A DNA stretch of 16,395 nucleotides from Halarsenatibacter sp964630835 (GCA_964630835.1 CAZVZM010000041.1:1-16395); one strand, 5' to 3'; shown: positions 7,895-14,918, numbered from the stretch's first letter. Made by a program: numbers and translations. The notes: generated by a model from the sequence alone, not told the origin.

Positions 7895-8140
7895 CCAGGT
7901 TAATACTTGATTCTCTTCGCTTTCCGCTGCTCACATAGCAGCTATTGCCTGAATCCTCCAGCAGTCCTCAGGAACAACACGGATAACAGCCCCGTTCCAT
8001 TCCCCCGATAAAAACAAAGCCTGATTTAATTTTGAATGAGGTAAGTCTTTAAATGATTTTTTTCAACACCTCCTTAAGTTCTTTATTACTGCTTTATTTA
8101 ACAAAAACAGCAAACTGTAAAAGCAAACTTAAATTAACAA
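7895..8140 (-). other. Structured leader region upstream of the second binding-protein gene
   Basis: This gene-free stretch holds, in - strand order, an AAGGAGGTG ribosome-site-like sequence (about 8075-8067) with no usable start codon after it, a 10-codon open frame from ATG 8000 to TGA 7968 (MERGCYPCCS), and three possible hairpins. The hairpins are GGAAC/GTTCC (7971-7975 with 7993-7997), CCTGA/TCAGG (7948-7952 with 7968-7972) and GCTGCT/AGCAGC (7926-7931 with 7937-7942). No known riboswitch consensus was recognised. I could not find a convincing promoter here, though one is expected after the upstream terminator. Confidence 0.4.
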
Positions 8141-8176
8141 AATGCCATGGGAGAGTCAGAGCCCTCCCATGGCATT
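8141..8176 (-). terminator. Strong terminator after the first binding-protein gene
   Basis: A perfect 13-bp inverted repeat, AATGCCATGGGAG (8141-8153) with CTCCCATGGCATT (8164-8176), encloses a 10-base loop. It begins 40 bases after the stop codon of the upstream gene. On the - strand the stem ends in ATT and is followed by TTGTTAATTT, a usable U-rich tail. It should end most transcripts of the first binding protein and limit read-through into the second gene and the permease genes. Confidence 0.85.
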
Positions 8177-8215
8177 AGGCCTTACCAATGTTAGAACTCC
8201 TGGTTCACGTTAGCA

Positions 8216-10705
8216 TTACTCGATGGTGACAAACTCCACGGTGGAGATGGAAGGAGAAGCCACAGGCAGAGGCGAGATGATGACCTCAAGACGGGTTGGC
8301 CCGGTCACCAGCTCAGCAGTTTCCTCTTCGCTTAAGCTTACACGCCATTCGCCTTCGGCTACCTCTTCCAGGCTGCCTTCCGCTACCAGATTGTCATTGG
8401 TATCGAAGAGCAGATAATCAGTATCCTGAATTTCTTCGGTGGGATAGGCTTCACCTTCGAAGGTTATACTTACATCAAATTCGGCAGCTTCACCGACGAA
8501 GATGGAATTAGGACCGGAAACAGATACTTCCGGTATCATGGGCTCTTCAAAGATATCCCAGCGGTCGGCAGGATAGGGATAATCCTCGAAGGGCTCAAGC
8601 TCTACTATACCTTCAACCGGGTGAGCATCGGCGAGATAATAGGGGCCGGTCTCCACCCAGATGTGTTCTTTCTCTTCATACCAGCTCTGCAGATTTTCGT
8701 ATCTTTCAGCCATCTCTTCTTCGGTGATATATTCGCCCAGAGTATTTTCATAGGGTATATAGTTCTCTTCTGCCATCCATTCCAGCTCTTCTTCAATGTA
8801 TTCCATGCTGGGACCGGCAATGTAGCTGGCATGTTCGACATCTTCAGCATCAGCTTTAGAGGAAGTGTGAGCCATGTTGCCGGAAGCCTCTGCTTCAAAA
8901 GCTACAGCCATATTGTGCATGGCACCGGAACCCTGATCCCAGAGGGGGAAGCCGGATGGAATATAAAGCTCGGCATCGAGATAGTAGAGGTCGGAATAGT
9001 ACTCGAAGGTGATGGGATCTTCATCCACTATCCTGAACCCAAGGAAGTCTTCCATGAAGCTTTCATAGGCTGGCACCGTAGCATCATCGAAGATATCACT
9101 CTCTTCCTGGGCTCTATCCTGATCGAGAATGTACATCCACATGATATCGGCAGCTGAGAATTCAGTGCCGTCATGCCACATGATGTCCACATCCTCAGGA
9201 TATACAGTGGTTACAGCTCTGTTTGCCATTGGCTGCTCGTCGAAGTATTCGCCCACAGTGATGAATCTTTCCTCTTCAGCATCCCACTGATAGTAGGCAT
9301 CTTCGGGAACTTCAGTGCCACCCTCAACAAATTCCAGATCTACCCAGTCAAGAGTTGCATCTACGGGCAGGCCCTCTCTAATTTTTACTTCAGCTTCCTC
9401 AAAGTGCAGAGGATACTGCAGACCTGTGTAGGGATCCCACATGTATCCAGCTTCAGAGGTGGCTCTGATCATCATCATGTCAAAGATCCAGTTACTGCCA
9501 TCGGTGGGATTCCAGGGCTCTGTTAGGATTGAGGGCATAGCTACACTTAACTCTCCACCCACCTGATCTTCAAAGCGAGCAGTATGTCCCCACATCCAGG
9601 CACCTGATATACCGCCAGCATAGTCAGCGACTATAGATAGTTCTTCTCTATGAGGGCTAAAGGAAAGGCTGTCGGTAAGCCAGATGCGCTTGGCATTTTC
9701 CATAGAGCCCCAGAGAGCTTCGGTGAAGAGCTCTTCTCTTTCCTCCATAGATTCAAAGTCTCTGCGCGCCAGCCTGTCATAAATTTCATCCAGCTCTTCC
9801 GGAGGATCATATTCCATGTAAAGCGGAGTTCCCAAACCTCTTGGAGTGAAGAAGAAGTCAAAATCAGCACCTTCATCTCTGGTTACAACGGTGGATATCC
9901 AGCCGCCGGTATATATGCTCCATTCGCCGGCATGGGGGTCACCTGACATCCAGAGTGGAGAGGCTTCTTCGGCGGTGGCATAAATTCTCTCAACTTCAAA
10001 GCCCAGATCTTCCATAAGGGCAGATACATAATCACCGACATCCTCTCTTTCGTCCTCAACTCTGGCCAGCATGGTAATCTCTACGGGCTCACCATCGTAA
10101 TGCCAGGTGCCATCTACCATCTCAGCACCCATATCCATCATGGCGCTCTCTATCTGATCTTCAGCTCTATCAGGCTGATGAGCGTATTCCACCTCTATTT
10201 GACGCTGAGTGGCTATATAGCGAGCGTATTCAGCAAAAGCAGTACCGGAAAGAGTATATTTGGGCACTGCAAGACCACCATAAATTTCATCAGCGATATA
10301 GTCACGGTCTACCAGCCAGTTCATCGCCTCTCTAACCTCCGGATGAGCAAAGGGATTGAGCTCACCGGTTGCTTCGAAATAGGGTTCATCTGGAGTTCCA
10401 GCCGGATTTAAAGTAAGTTCCTGATAGGAACCAAAATTCTCTACATAGTCAAGATCCGGTGCATCCTGTACCCTTTCAAGCAGGTCTTCACGGGTGAGCG
10501 TTTCTGTGAAGACATCGATTTCTCCTGCCTCGAGCATGGAAACTGCGGCCGACTCATCCTCTTCCTCAACAGTAACTATTCTGTCCAGCCAGCCGCCATA
10601 GGGTACATCCTCAGCCTGAACCGCAAGAGAAAAACCAAATACAAATGCAAATGCCAGTCCAATTACGAGTGCTTTTTTCAATGCTGCGTTCTGCCAGTTA
10701 TACAT
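8216..10705 (-). CDS. Secreted substrate-binding protein of the family-5 ABC importer, circularly permuted (first paralogue)
   Basis: An 829-residue paralogue of the protein encoded at 5375-7852, alike over its full length and by eye more than half identical. Signal peptide is residues 1-31 (cut after VQA), and the mature chain starts EDVPYGGWLD as in its partner. The permuted order is the same: YGGWLDRIV at 36-44, PEVREAMNWLVDRDYI at 122-137, GGELSVAMPS at 383-392, MWHDGTEFSAADIMW at 509-523, TGPYYL at 686-691, and an Ig-like tail from about 724. The usual glycine before TGPYYL is Glu685. The protein is visibly more acidic than its partner, with runs such as YIEEELEWMAEEN at 636-648, typical of a surface exposed to salt. 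The ATG is fixed by GGGAGTGAG just upstream. It has its own promoter and terminator. Confidence 0.92.
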   Translation of the reverse strand: MYNWQNAALKKALVIGLAFAFVFGFSLAVQAEDVPYGGWLDRIVTVEEEDESAAVSMLEAGEIDVFTETLTREDLLERVQDAPDLDYVENFGSYQELTLNPAGTPDEPYFEATGELNPFAHPEVREAMNWLVDRDYIADEIYGGLAVPKYTLSGTAFAEYARYIATQRQIEVEYAHQPDRAEDQIESAMMDMGAEMVDGTWHYDGEPVEITMLARVEDEREDVGDYVSALMEDLGFEVERIYATAEEASPLWMSGDPHAGEWSIYTGGWISTVVTRDEGADFDFFFTPRGLGTPLYMEYDPPEELDEIYDRLARRDFESMEEREELFTEALWGSMENAKRIWLTDSLSFSPHREELSIVADYAGGISGAWMWGHTARFEDQVGGELSVAMPSILTEPWNPTDGSNWIFDMMMIRATSEAGYMWDPYTGLQYPLHFEEAEVKIREGLPVDATLDWVDLEFVEGGTEVPEDAYYQWDAEEERFITVGEYFDEQPMANRAVTTVYPEDVDIMWHDGTEFSAADIMWMYILDQDRAQEESDIFDDATVPAYESFMEDFLGFRIVDEDPITFEYYSDLYYLDAELYIPSGFPLWDQGSGAMHNMAVAFEAEASGNMAHTSSKADAEDVEHASYIAGPSMEYIEEELEWMAEENYIPYENTLGEYITEEEMAERYENLQSWYEEKEHIWVETGPYYLADAHPVEGIVELEPFEDYPYPADRWDIFEEPMIPEVSVSGPNSIFVGEAAEFDVSITFEGEAYPTEEIQDTDYLLFDTNDNLVAEGSLEEVAEGEWRVSLSEEETAELVTGPTRLEVIISPLPVASPSISTVEFVTIE

Positions 10706-10746
10706 CTACTCACTCCCTTTTTGTTTTTTGGCAGATGATCTTATGA

Positions 10747-10776
10747 CTTATAATAGTCCGCTGTCATAAATGACAA
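10747..10776 (-). promoter_or_regulatory. Candidate promoter of the first binding-protein gene with an overlapping palindrome
   Basis: On the - strand TTGTCA (10776-10771) could serve as -35. TATAAG (10752-10747, spacing 18) or TATTAT (10755-10750, spacing 15) could serve as -10, each one base off consensus. Transcription would begin about 35 bases before the ATG. The -35 is embedded in TGTCAT-AA-ATGACA (10762-10775), a near-perfect dyad of operator size, so a repressor or activator may bind there. No regulator gene is in the window. Confidence 0.5.
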
Positions 10777-11536
10777 TCCACGAAATCCCTGAAATATCTC
10801 CTCATCCGAAGTTGTTATTTTAAACTTTTTCCCCTAACACCCCCTTTCAGGTTCAGGCCGATAAAACATTAGCCCTAACCGGTTGAGTTATGTGAAAAAA
10901 ATTTAATAAACAATTTATTTAATATTTTAATATTTATTTTTACCGTTTTGATTTATTTGATTTGTTTTACTGTATATTTTAAATATCCATATTAGAAATT
11001 TATATATTAAAAGATAATAATTAAGATTTTAAAAGACCAAAGTCAGAGGCAAAAAATAAAATCCTGTAATTTTCCAGTGACAACAGCATTAAAACTTTGA
11101 AATAAACTGATATCACAAAATCAATTAAAGAAAAACAGGATAAAAATTTAATCTTATTAAACTCAGCCAATAAAAATCCCAGTAAAACACTGACATGTTC
11201 CCTCTGTCCACTACTATATTTCTAGAGAAATCACAAATCTCCTGCCTGAATTTGCAGGAAAATTGGAGAATAATTTTCCAGATTGCCTATCAAATTATAA
11301 ATTAATTATTGATATTTTCTTCTTTGGATTTTAACGCGATAAAATCGCGAGAGATAAATAAACTTTGTAAACTATTTCTCAGTTTTTTATTGTGATTTTA
11401 TGTCCATCAATTTAAAAATTTAAGTTCACTGAAATTGTAAGTTTTGTTCCCATAAACTTCAGTTTTAACCGTTGATTACAGCCACAAATAAATAGGACTT
11501 TAGTCCCAATATGTCAAAAGGATTTGCGGCTGCCAA
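10777..11536. other. AT-rich gene-free region upstream of the transporter genes
   Basis: I find no credible gene on either strand. The stretch from about 10890 to 11480 is very AT-rich. It contains a GC-bearing dyad CGCGAT-AAA-ATCGCG (11335-11349), a hairpin GGAAAATT/AATTTTCC (11257-11264 with 11272-11279) and an abutting CCTGC/GCAGG hairpin (11241-11245 with 11254-11258). A weak GGAC-TTTA-GTCC hairpin (11495-11506) lies just past the stop of the next gene and is followed on the - strand by TATTTATTTGT, so it may end that gene's transcript. No DnaA-box cluster, CRISPR repeats or insertion-sequence ends were seen. Confidence 0.55.
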
Positions 11537-12241
11537 TCAATATTCCCGGGGATAAAGTTCTTTAACTTCGTATTCAATTTCAACCGGTTCCACATCTTCA
11601 CCCTTATAATTATAATAAACCACTCCCAAAACATTTTCAAATTCAGCCAGAATTACTTCCAGATCATCATGCAGATCATCGCTTAACTCCTCAACGGGCA
11701 CCCTCAAGTGATGAACTGGGCGGTTTTCTCCATCCAGTTTCTGTTCTTTTTCCTCAATATATTCGTATTCTATATCAGGAAAATCCCCAAAGCCGCTGGC
11801 AGCCAGCCTATTCATCGGACCCAGTATGGCCTCTATATACTGAAAAATAAAATCTTCCGGTATCTCATCGCCATCCAGTTCAGCCCGCCTGGGAGTAAAT
11901 TCAAAGTCAAACCAGGCCAGAAGTGTCCTAACCTCCTGTTCTTCTCCTTTCATTGTCATTTCAGTCTTCATCAGCTGATCACCATCAATTGTATCTTCGC
12001 CTAAAAATTCGTAGCTATATTCCGTGCTGGTAGTTCGCTCCTCCCTGTCAAACTCTATCTTAAAATCCTTCTCGGCTATTCCGGCCACTAGTTCCCCACC
12101 AACCATGGGAAGCATAAGTGATTTTTCCTGCCATTCTACATCCTCTGCTCTCGCAGAACCGCCAGCTACAAGAAAAAGGCATAAAAGAATTGAAATTATA
12201 GCTGGTGAATACTTTCTCATCAAGTCAGTCATTACTGTCAT
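11537..12241 (-). CDS. Secreted acidic protein of unknown function
   Basis: I do not recognise the family of this 234-residue protein. It has a classic signal peptide: MRK positives, a hydrophobic core at about 13-26 and a probable cut after ARA at residue 32. There is no lipobox cysteine, and the mature protein contains no cysteine. The mature chain (EDVEWQEKSL onward) is acidic and alternates beta-like and polar stretches, such as YSYEFLGEDTIDGDQL and VVYYNYKGEDVEPVEIEY. That resembles small periplasmic beta-sandwich or LolA-like folds, but this is only an impression. ATG 12241 is set by AGGAGG six bases upstream. It appears to be a single-gene unit with its own -10 element. Confidence 0.8.
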   Translation of the reverse strand: MTVMTDLMRKYSPAIISILLCLFLVAGGSARAEDVEWQEKSLMLPMVGGELVAGIAEKDFKIEFDREERTTSTEYSYEFLGEDTIDGDQLMKTEMTMKGEEQEVRTLLAWFDFEFTPRRAELDGDEIPEDFIFQYIEAILGPMNRLAASGFGDFPDIEYEYIEEKEQKLDGENRPVHHLRVPVEELSDDLHDDLEVILAEFENVLGVVYYNYKGEDVEPVEIEYEVKELYPREY

Positions 12242-12271
12242 ATTTTGCCTCCTGATTTGATAGCATTTAGT

Positions 12272-12277
12272 ATTATA
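12272..12277 (-). promoter_or_regulatory. Candidate -10 element for the secreted unknown protein
   Basis: A perfect TATAAT on the - strand (12277-12272) lies 31 bases before the ATG at 12241, a normal distance for a short 5' leader. No convincing -35 is found 16-18 bases upstream (CAGCAG at 17), so activity may need an activator or this may be chance. Confidence 0.35.
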
Positions 12278-12516
12278 AATGATCAGTGGTTTCGCTGCTG
12301 TAAGTCATTTTACTGCAAAAAACAATAATTCTGGCTGGTAAGCTCCTATTGTGCCGGAGATCCCATCTTCATGATGCTGGCATTATCTGTCTGCGCAATG
12401 CATCCAACAATCGATCTGTGATTATTGATTATACAATGAAAGGTAACTCTTCTATTTTGTATGCCCATTTTGGCTCGCCAGAGTTTAATACACCATAGTT
12501 TAAAGCATTTTATAAT

Positions 12517-13401
12517 TTAAAGCAACTTAAAAAGGCGACGCATCTTTTTTTTGCGCAGGGGATAATAAATATTTTGCATTATCCTTTCCCTGGCCGTATC
12601 ACCATCGAGCCTGTCCGCAGCACAGGAATTTAACCAGAGAGCAATGTCGGACTCCAGCAGGATTTTTTCACCGCCATATATCTCCCCTGCCAGCGAGAAA
12701 AGTCTTTCTTTACTCCTTAAAAATCTCTTCTGCTCTTCCAGAGGAAAAGGTGTAAACTCGATATTTACACCGCATGCAGCTTCTCTTATACTGTCATCTT
12801 TCCAGAGATCGAGACCTTCATCTTCCAATTGGTCATAATACACAACCACTTCCAGCGCCTCTTCTTCACTTTCCTCTCTCTCCTCTCCATTTTTTTCACC
12901 ATTTAATCGGGCCATACCGGGGAGCGCTCTGCGCACGGAGGCATATTTCCCCACCCGGGCCTCCAGTTCGCAGAGATCATCCGCCTGCAGATAAAAGATG
13001 CTGCAAAATTTCAATGAGGCGGAGTTCAAGCTGTAGCGCAGTCCTGTGGGAGCGGGACCATCCTCAAAAAGGTGACCCAGATGGCTTCCACATAAACCGC
13101 AGAGCACCTCAGTCATTTCCTGGCCGAGACTGTGATCCACAGTCAGATTGATAGCATCCTCATTTAAAATATCATAAAAGCTGGGCCAGCCGCTGCCGGA
13201 GTTATATTTATGCTCCGATGAAAAGAGAAATCTTCCGCATCCCCGGCAGAGATACAGACCCGAGCGCCTATTATAATAGTATTCATTAAGAAATGGTCTC
13301 TCACTGCCACCTCCCCGTAAAATTCTCAATTCTTCCCCACTTAATTTATTTTCCCAGAATCCGATGTATCTTTCTATAATCCTGGTTTCTCCTGCTATCA
13401 C
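12517..13401 (-). CDS. msrB: MsrB-like protein lacking the catalytic cysteine, with a C-terminal extension
   Basis: Residues 20-132 align by eye with peptide methionine-R-sulfoxide reductase: LSGEELRILR, ERPF, the zinc pairs CRGC (52, 55) and CGLC (101, 104), SGSGWPSFY (68-76), HLGHLFEDGPAPTGLRY (107-123) and LNSASLKF. The nucleophile in the family motif RYCxNSASL is Ser124 (AGC) here, and the recycling position SGCGWPSF is Ser70 (AGC). The fold and zinc site look intact but normal catalysis is not expected. The protein is 294 residues, about twice the usual MsrB. After an acidic linker (168-183) comes an unrecognised domain (184-294) with a thioredoxin-like flavour (VVVYYDQ, GVNIEFTPFPL) but no CxxC, and a basic end. 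The start is GTG, with AGGAGG eight bases upstream. No partner gene is adjacent. Confidence 0.85.
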   Translation of the reverse strand: MIAGETRIIERYIGFWENKLSGEELRILRGGGSERPFLNEYYYNRRSGLYLCRGCGRFLFSSEHKYNSGSGWPSFYDILNEDAINLTVDHSLGQEMTEVLCGLCGSHLGHLFEDGPAPTGLRYSLNSASLKFCSIFYLQADDLCELEARVGKYASVRRALPGMARLNGEKNGEEREESEEEALEVVVYYDQLEDEGLDLWKDDSIREAACGVNIEFTPFPLEEQKRFLRSKERLFSLAGEIYGGEKILLESDIALWLNSCAADRLDGDTARERIMQNIYYPLRKKKMRRLFKLL

Positions 13402-13442
13402 TTTCCTCTCCTCCTTCTCCCTGATTAAAAATCTCTATTTAA

Positions 13443-13471
13443 ATTATAACCTTTTTTGCTCCAATTTTCCA
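13443..13471 (-). promoter_or_regulatory. Candidate promoter of the MsrB-like gene
   Basis: On the - strand TGGAAA (13471-13466) and a perfect TATAAT (13448-13443) are separated by 17 bases and lie about 40 bases before the GTG start. The -35 matches consensus at four of six positions. The placement suggests the gene is transcribed on its own. Confidence 0.5.
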
Positions 13472-13602
13472 GCATGAATTTCCCTGAAAACACAATAAAG
13501 TCTGGATACAGAGATTATATTTGATTTATATATTTGATTTTTCGCCAAACTTTATTGAAAAAAAGCAATGATATGCTGGAAATTCAAAACTACATAACCT
13601 TT

Positions 13603-13822
13603 TTTGGAAAGCTATGAAACGAAGTGACCCCCGGAAATTTCTCGAAGCCTGGATCAGGTCTACGGCCAAAAACAAAACATAAACAGAGGAAAAATTTCAT
13701 ATGAACAGCGCCTCATAGCTTCCAGGAATAAGCAGCAAAATTATTAAATGCTGGATATAGCAGCTCCTATGGCTGTGGCATATTCGCCCAGGCGAGGAAA
13801 GTGAAAATCAACAGGAGAGAGC
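13603..13822. repeat. Copy A of a 220-bp duplication covering the coaW 3' end and downstream DNA
   Basis: This segment matches 14660-14875 almost from end to end. It contains the last codons of coaW and about 140 bases beyond its stop. The shared part starts at TTTGGAAAGCTAT and ends in the coaW codons for KLSPVD. The coding part is nearly identical between the copies, while the downstream part has diverged clearly. It fills most of the gap between coaW and the MsrB-like gene; the rest (13472-13602) is AT-rich and shows nothing I can name. Confidence 0.85.
13606..13723 (-). repeat. Inverted-repeat-bounded element, copy A (possible structured RNA)
   Basis: The ends GGAAAGCTATGAAACG (13606-13621) and CGCCTCATAGCTTCC (13709-13723) pair. 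As - strand RNA they form a 15-bp stem with one bulge, including two G-U pairs; as + strand RNA two of these become mismatches. That asymmetry favours a function in - strand RNA, directly after the coaW stop. A shorter internal pairing GACC/GGUC is possible. There is no terminal U run, so it is not an ordinary terminator. It could be a 3' RNA structure or a small mobile repeat. Confidence 0.5.
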
Positions 13823-14559
13823 TTGGATTTTTTCAATTCCTTTAGAACTTTTTGCCCCACTGTCATCTGGGACAGCTTGCCGGTGATGATCACATCATTA
13901 ACATCCTTTATGCGGGAGGCAAAAACAGACATCATCCCCACGGTCTGAAATACCAGGTTGACAATTCCCATTGCATAATCTTCATCTTCTGGCTCAGAAT
14001 CCAGATTGCCGAAATTGGAAGCTGTAACCTCTTTATTAAGGCCCGGAATGCTATCTAGCGTGATATCTCCAACCGAAAGATCCACACGGGAAGCATCACC
14101 GTCACCCGCCATCTCCTCCAGACGGTTGTAATTATCGGTGCCAATAATGGCATTTCCCAATCCCACCAGCGTGCCGCCGCCCACGCCGGTGCCTCCCAGA
14201 TGGCTAATATCTCCTCTCTCATAATGCACAATAGCAGTTCCTGTCCCCATGCTGACTATAATGGCTTCATCATGGGAGGTGAGAAAGGCACCGCCTGCAC
14301 CCACCGCTTCAAACTCACGCACCCGGCGAGTTTCTATCTGAAAAAGATCCTTTTTCACATAGGAAGAACCAACACCTGTAATTGCAACATGTTTTATATC
14401 ATCTATTATCAAATCTTTATAATTAATAAACTTTCCCAGAGCCCCGGAAGCTGATGTAAGGGGATCACTGGCTTCGACACTGAGATACCCCTTCATCTCA
14501 TCATTCTTAAAGCCCACAATATCCGTTGTGCTGCCTCCAATATCGATACCCAGTATCAT
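13744..14559 (-). CDS. coaW: Type II pantothenate kinase (CoaW family)
   Basis: Predicted to phosphorylate pantothenate with ATP, the first step of coenzyme A synthesis, in the cytoplasm. The 271 residues match the compact bacterial type II (ASKHA-fold) enzyme. The phosphate loop DIGGSTTDIV is at 6-15, REFEAVGAGG at 81-90 carries the likely catalytic Glu region, SMGTGTAIV is at 103-111, the glycine-rich GGTGVGGGTLVGLG at 122-135, ASNFGN at 180-185 and the second nucleotide region DVIITGKLS at 222-230. ATG 14559 is set by AAGGAGG seven bases upstream. It stands between two copies of a duplication that includes its own 3' end, so a second coaW copy once lay upstream. Promoter not identified. 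Confidence 0.9.
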   Translation of the reverse strand: MILGIDIGGSTTDIVGFKNDEMKGYLSVEASDPLTSASGALGKFINYKDLIIDDIKHVAITGVGSSYVKKDLFQIETRRVREFEAVGAGGAFLTSHDEAIIVSMGTGTAIVHYERGDISHLGGTGVGGGTLVGLGNAIIGTDNYNRLEEMAGDGDASRVDLSVGDITLDSIPGLNKEVTASNFGNLDSEPEDEDYAMGIVNLVFQTVGMMSVFASRIKDVNDVIITGKLSQMTVGQKVLKELKKSKLSPVDFHFPRLGEYATAIGAAISSI

Positions 14560-14659
14560 TTTCTGCCTCCTTACAGGTGATATTAACAGTTGAAGATTTG
14601 ATTAATTGGATCTTCTCCATATTCGAATTTTGTTTTAGTTTACATACATAATGATTATC

Positions 14660-14875
14660 TTTGGAAAGCTATTAAACGAAGTGACCCCGGAATTTTTCAA
14701 AGTCTAAGTCAGGTCCAGGTCGAAAACCAAATATAAACAGAGGGAAAATTTCATATGAACGACGCCTCATAGCTTCCAGGAATATACAGAAAAATTATTA
14801 ATGCTGGATATAGCTGCTCCTATGGCTGTGGCATATTCGCCCAGGCGAGGAAAGTGAAAATCAACAGGAGAAAGC
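14660..14875. repeat. Copy B of the coaW 3'-end duplication
   Basis: This 216-bp stretch between coaW and the tldE-like gene matches 13603-13822 in the same orientation. It keeps the inverted-repeat ends (14663-14678 and 14763-14777), but one base change breaks a pair in the stem. The rest of this gap, 14560-14659, is the AT-rich upstream region of coaW, where I see no clear promoter. The copy ends at the AAAGC that starts a 13-bp tandem repeat. Confidence 0.85.
14800..14874 (-). pseudogene. coaW: Relic of a second coaW gene (last 25 codons)
   Basis: The - strand encodes LSPVDFHFPRLGEYATAIGA followed by AISSI, identical in protein to residues 247-271 of coaW. Over 75 bases only two differ from coaW, and both are synonymous. 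A one-base deletion just after the last codon removes the stop (ATTAAT replaces ATTTAA). No start or upstream coaW sequence remains; the homology ends abruptly at 14875. This is the tail of a lost tandem copy, not a working gene. Confidence 0.85.
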
Positions 14876-14896
14876 CCGGACATAAAGCCCGGACAT
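14871..14896. repeat. Perfect 13-bp tandem repeat at the duplication junction
   Basis: AAAGCCCGGACAT occurs twice back to back (14871-14883 and 14884-14896). It sits exactly where similarity between coaW and its relic ends, so it is likely a scar of the event that removed the rest of the second coaW copy. Confidence 0.8.
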
Positions 14897-14918
14897 CTTA
14901 AACAGGTTGATAATCTGA

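Noticed and set aside
7895..8140. Cobalamin, glycine, TPP, FMN, SAM, guanidine or T-box leader
   Set aside because: I compared the leader with the conserved core sequences I know for these classes and found no convincing match.
11125..11196. A 23-codon hydrophobic - strand frame (MSVFYWDFYWL...) in the AT-rich gap
   Set aside because: The GAGGG before it is too close to the ATG, and short frames of Phe/Leu/Tyr codons are expected by chance in AT-rich DNA.
10880..11536. Replication origin or CRISPR array in the AT-rich region
   Set aside because: No cluster of DnaA boxes and no regularly spaced direct repeats are visible, and no associated genes are nearby.
12346..12468. A 40-codon - strand frame (begins MGIQNRRVTFHC) between the MsrB-like gene and the secreted unknown
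   Set aside because: It has no good ribosome site and no recognised family, and it contains almost no acidic residues, unlike every other protein here. Probably chance.
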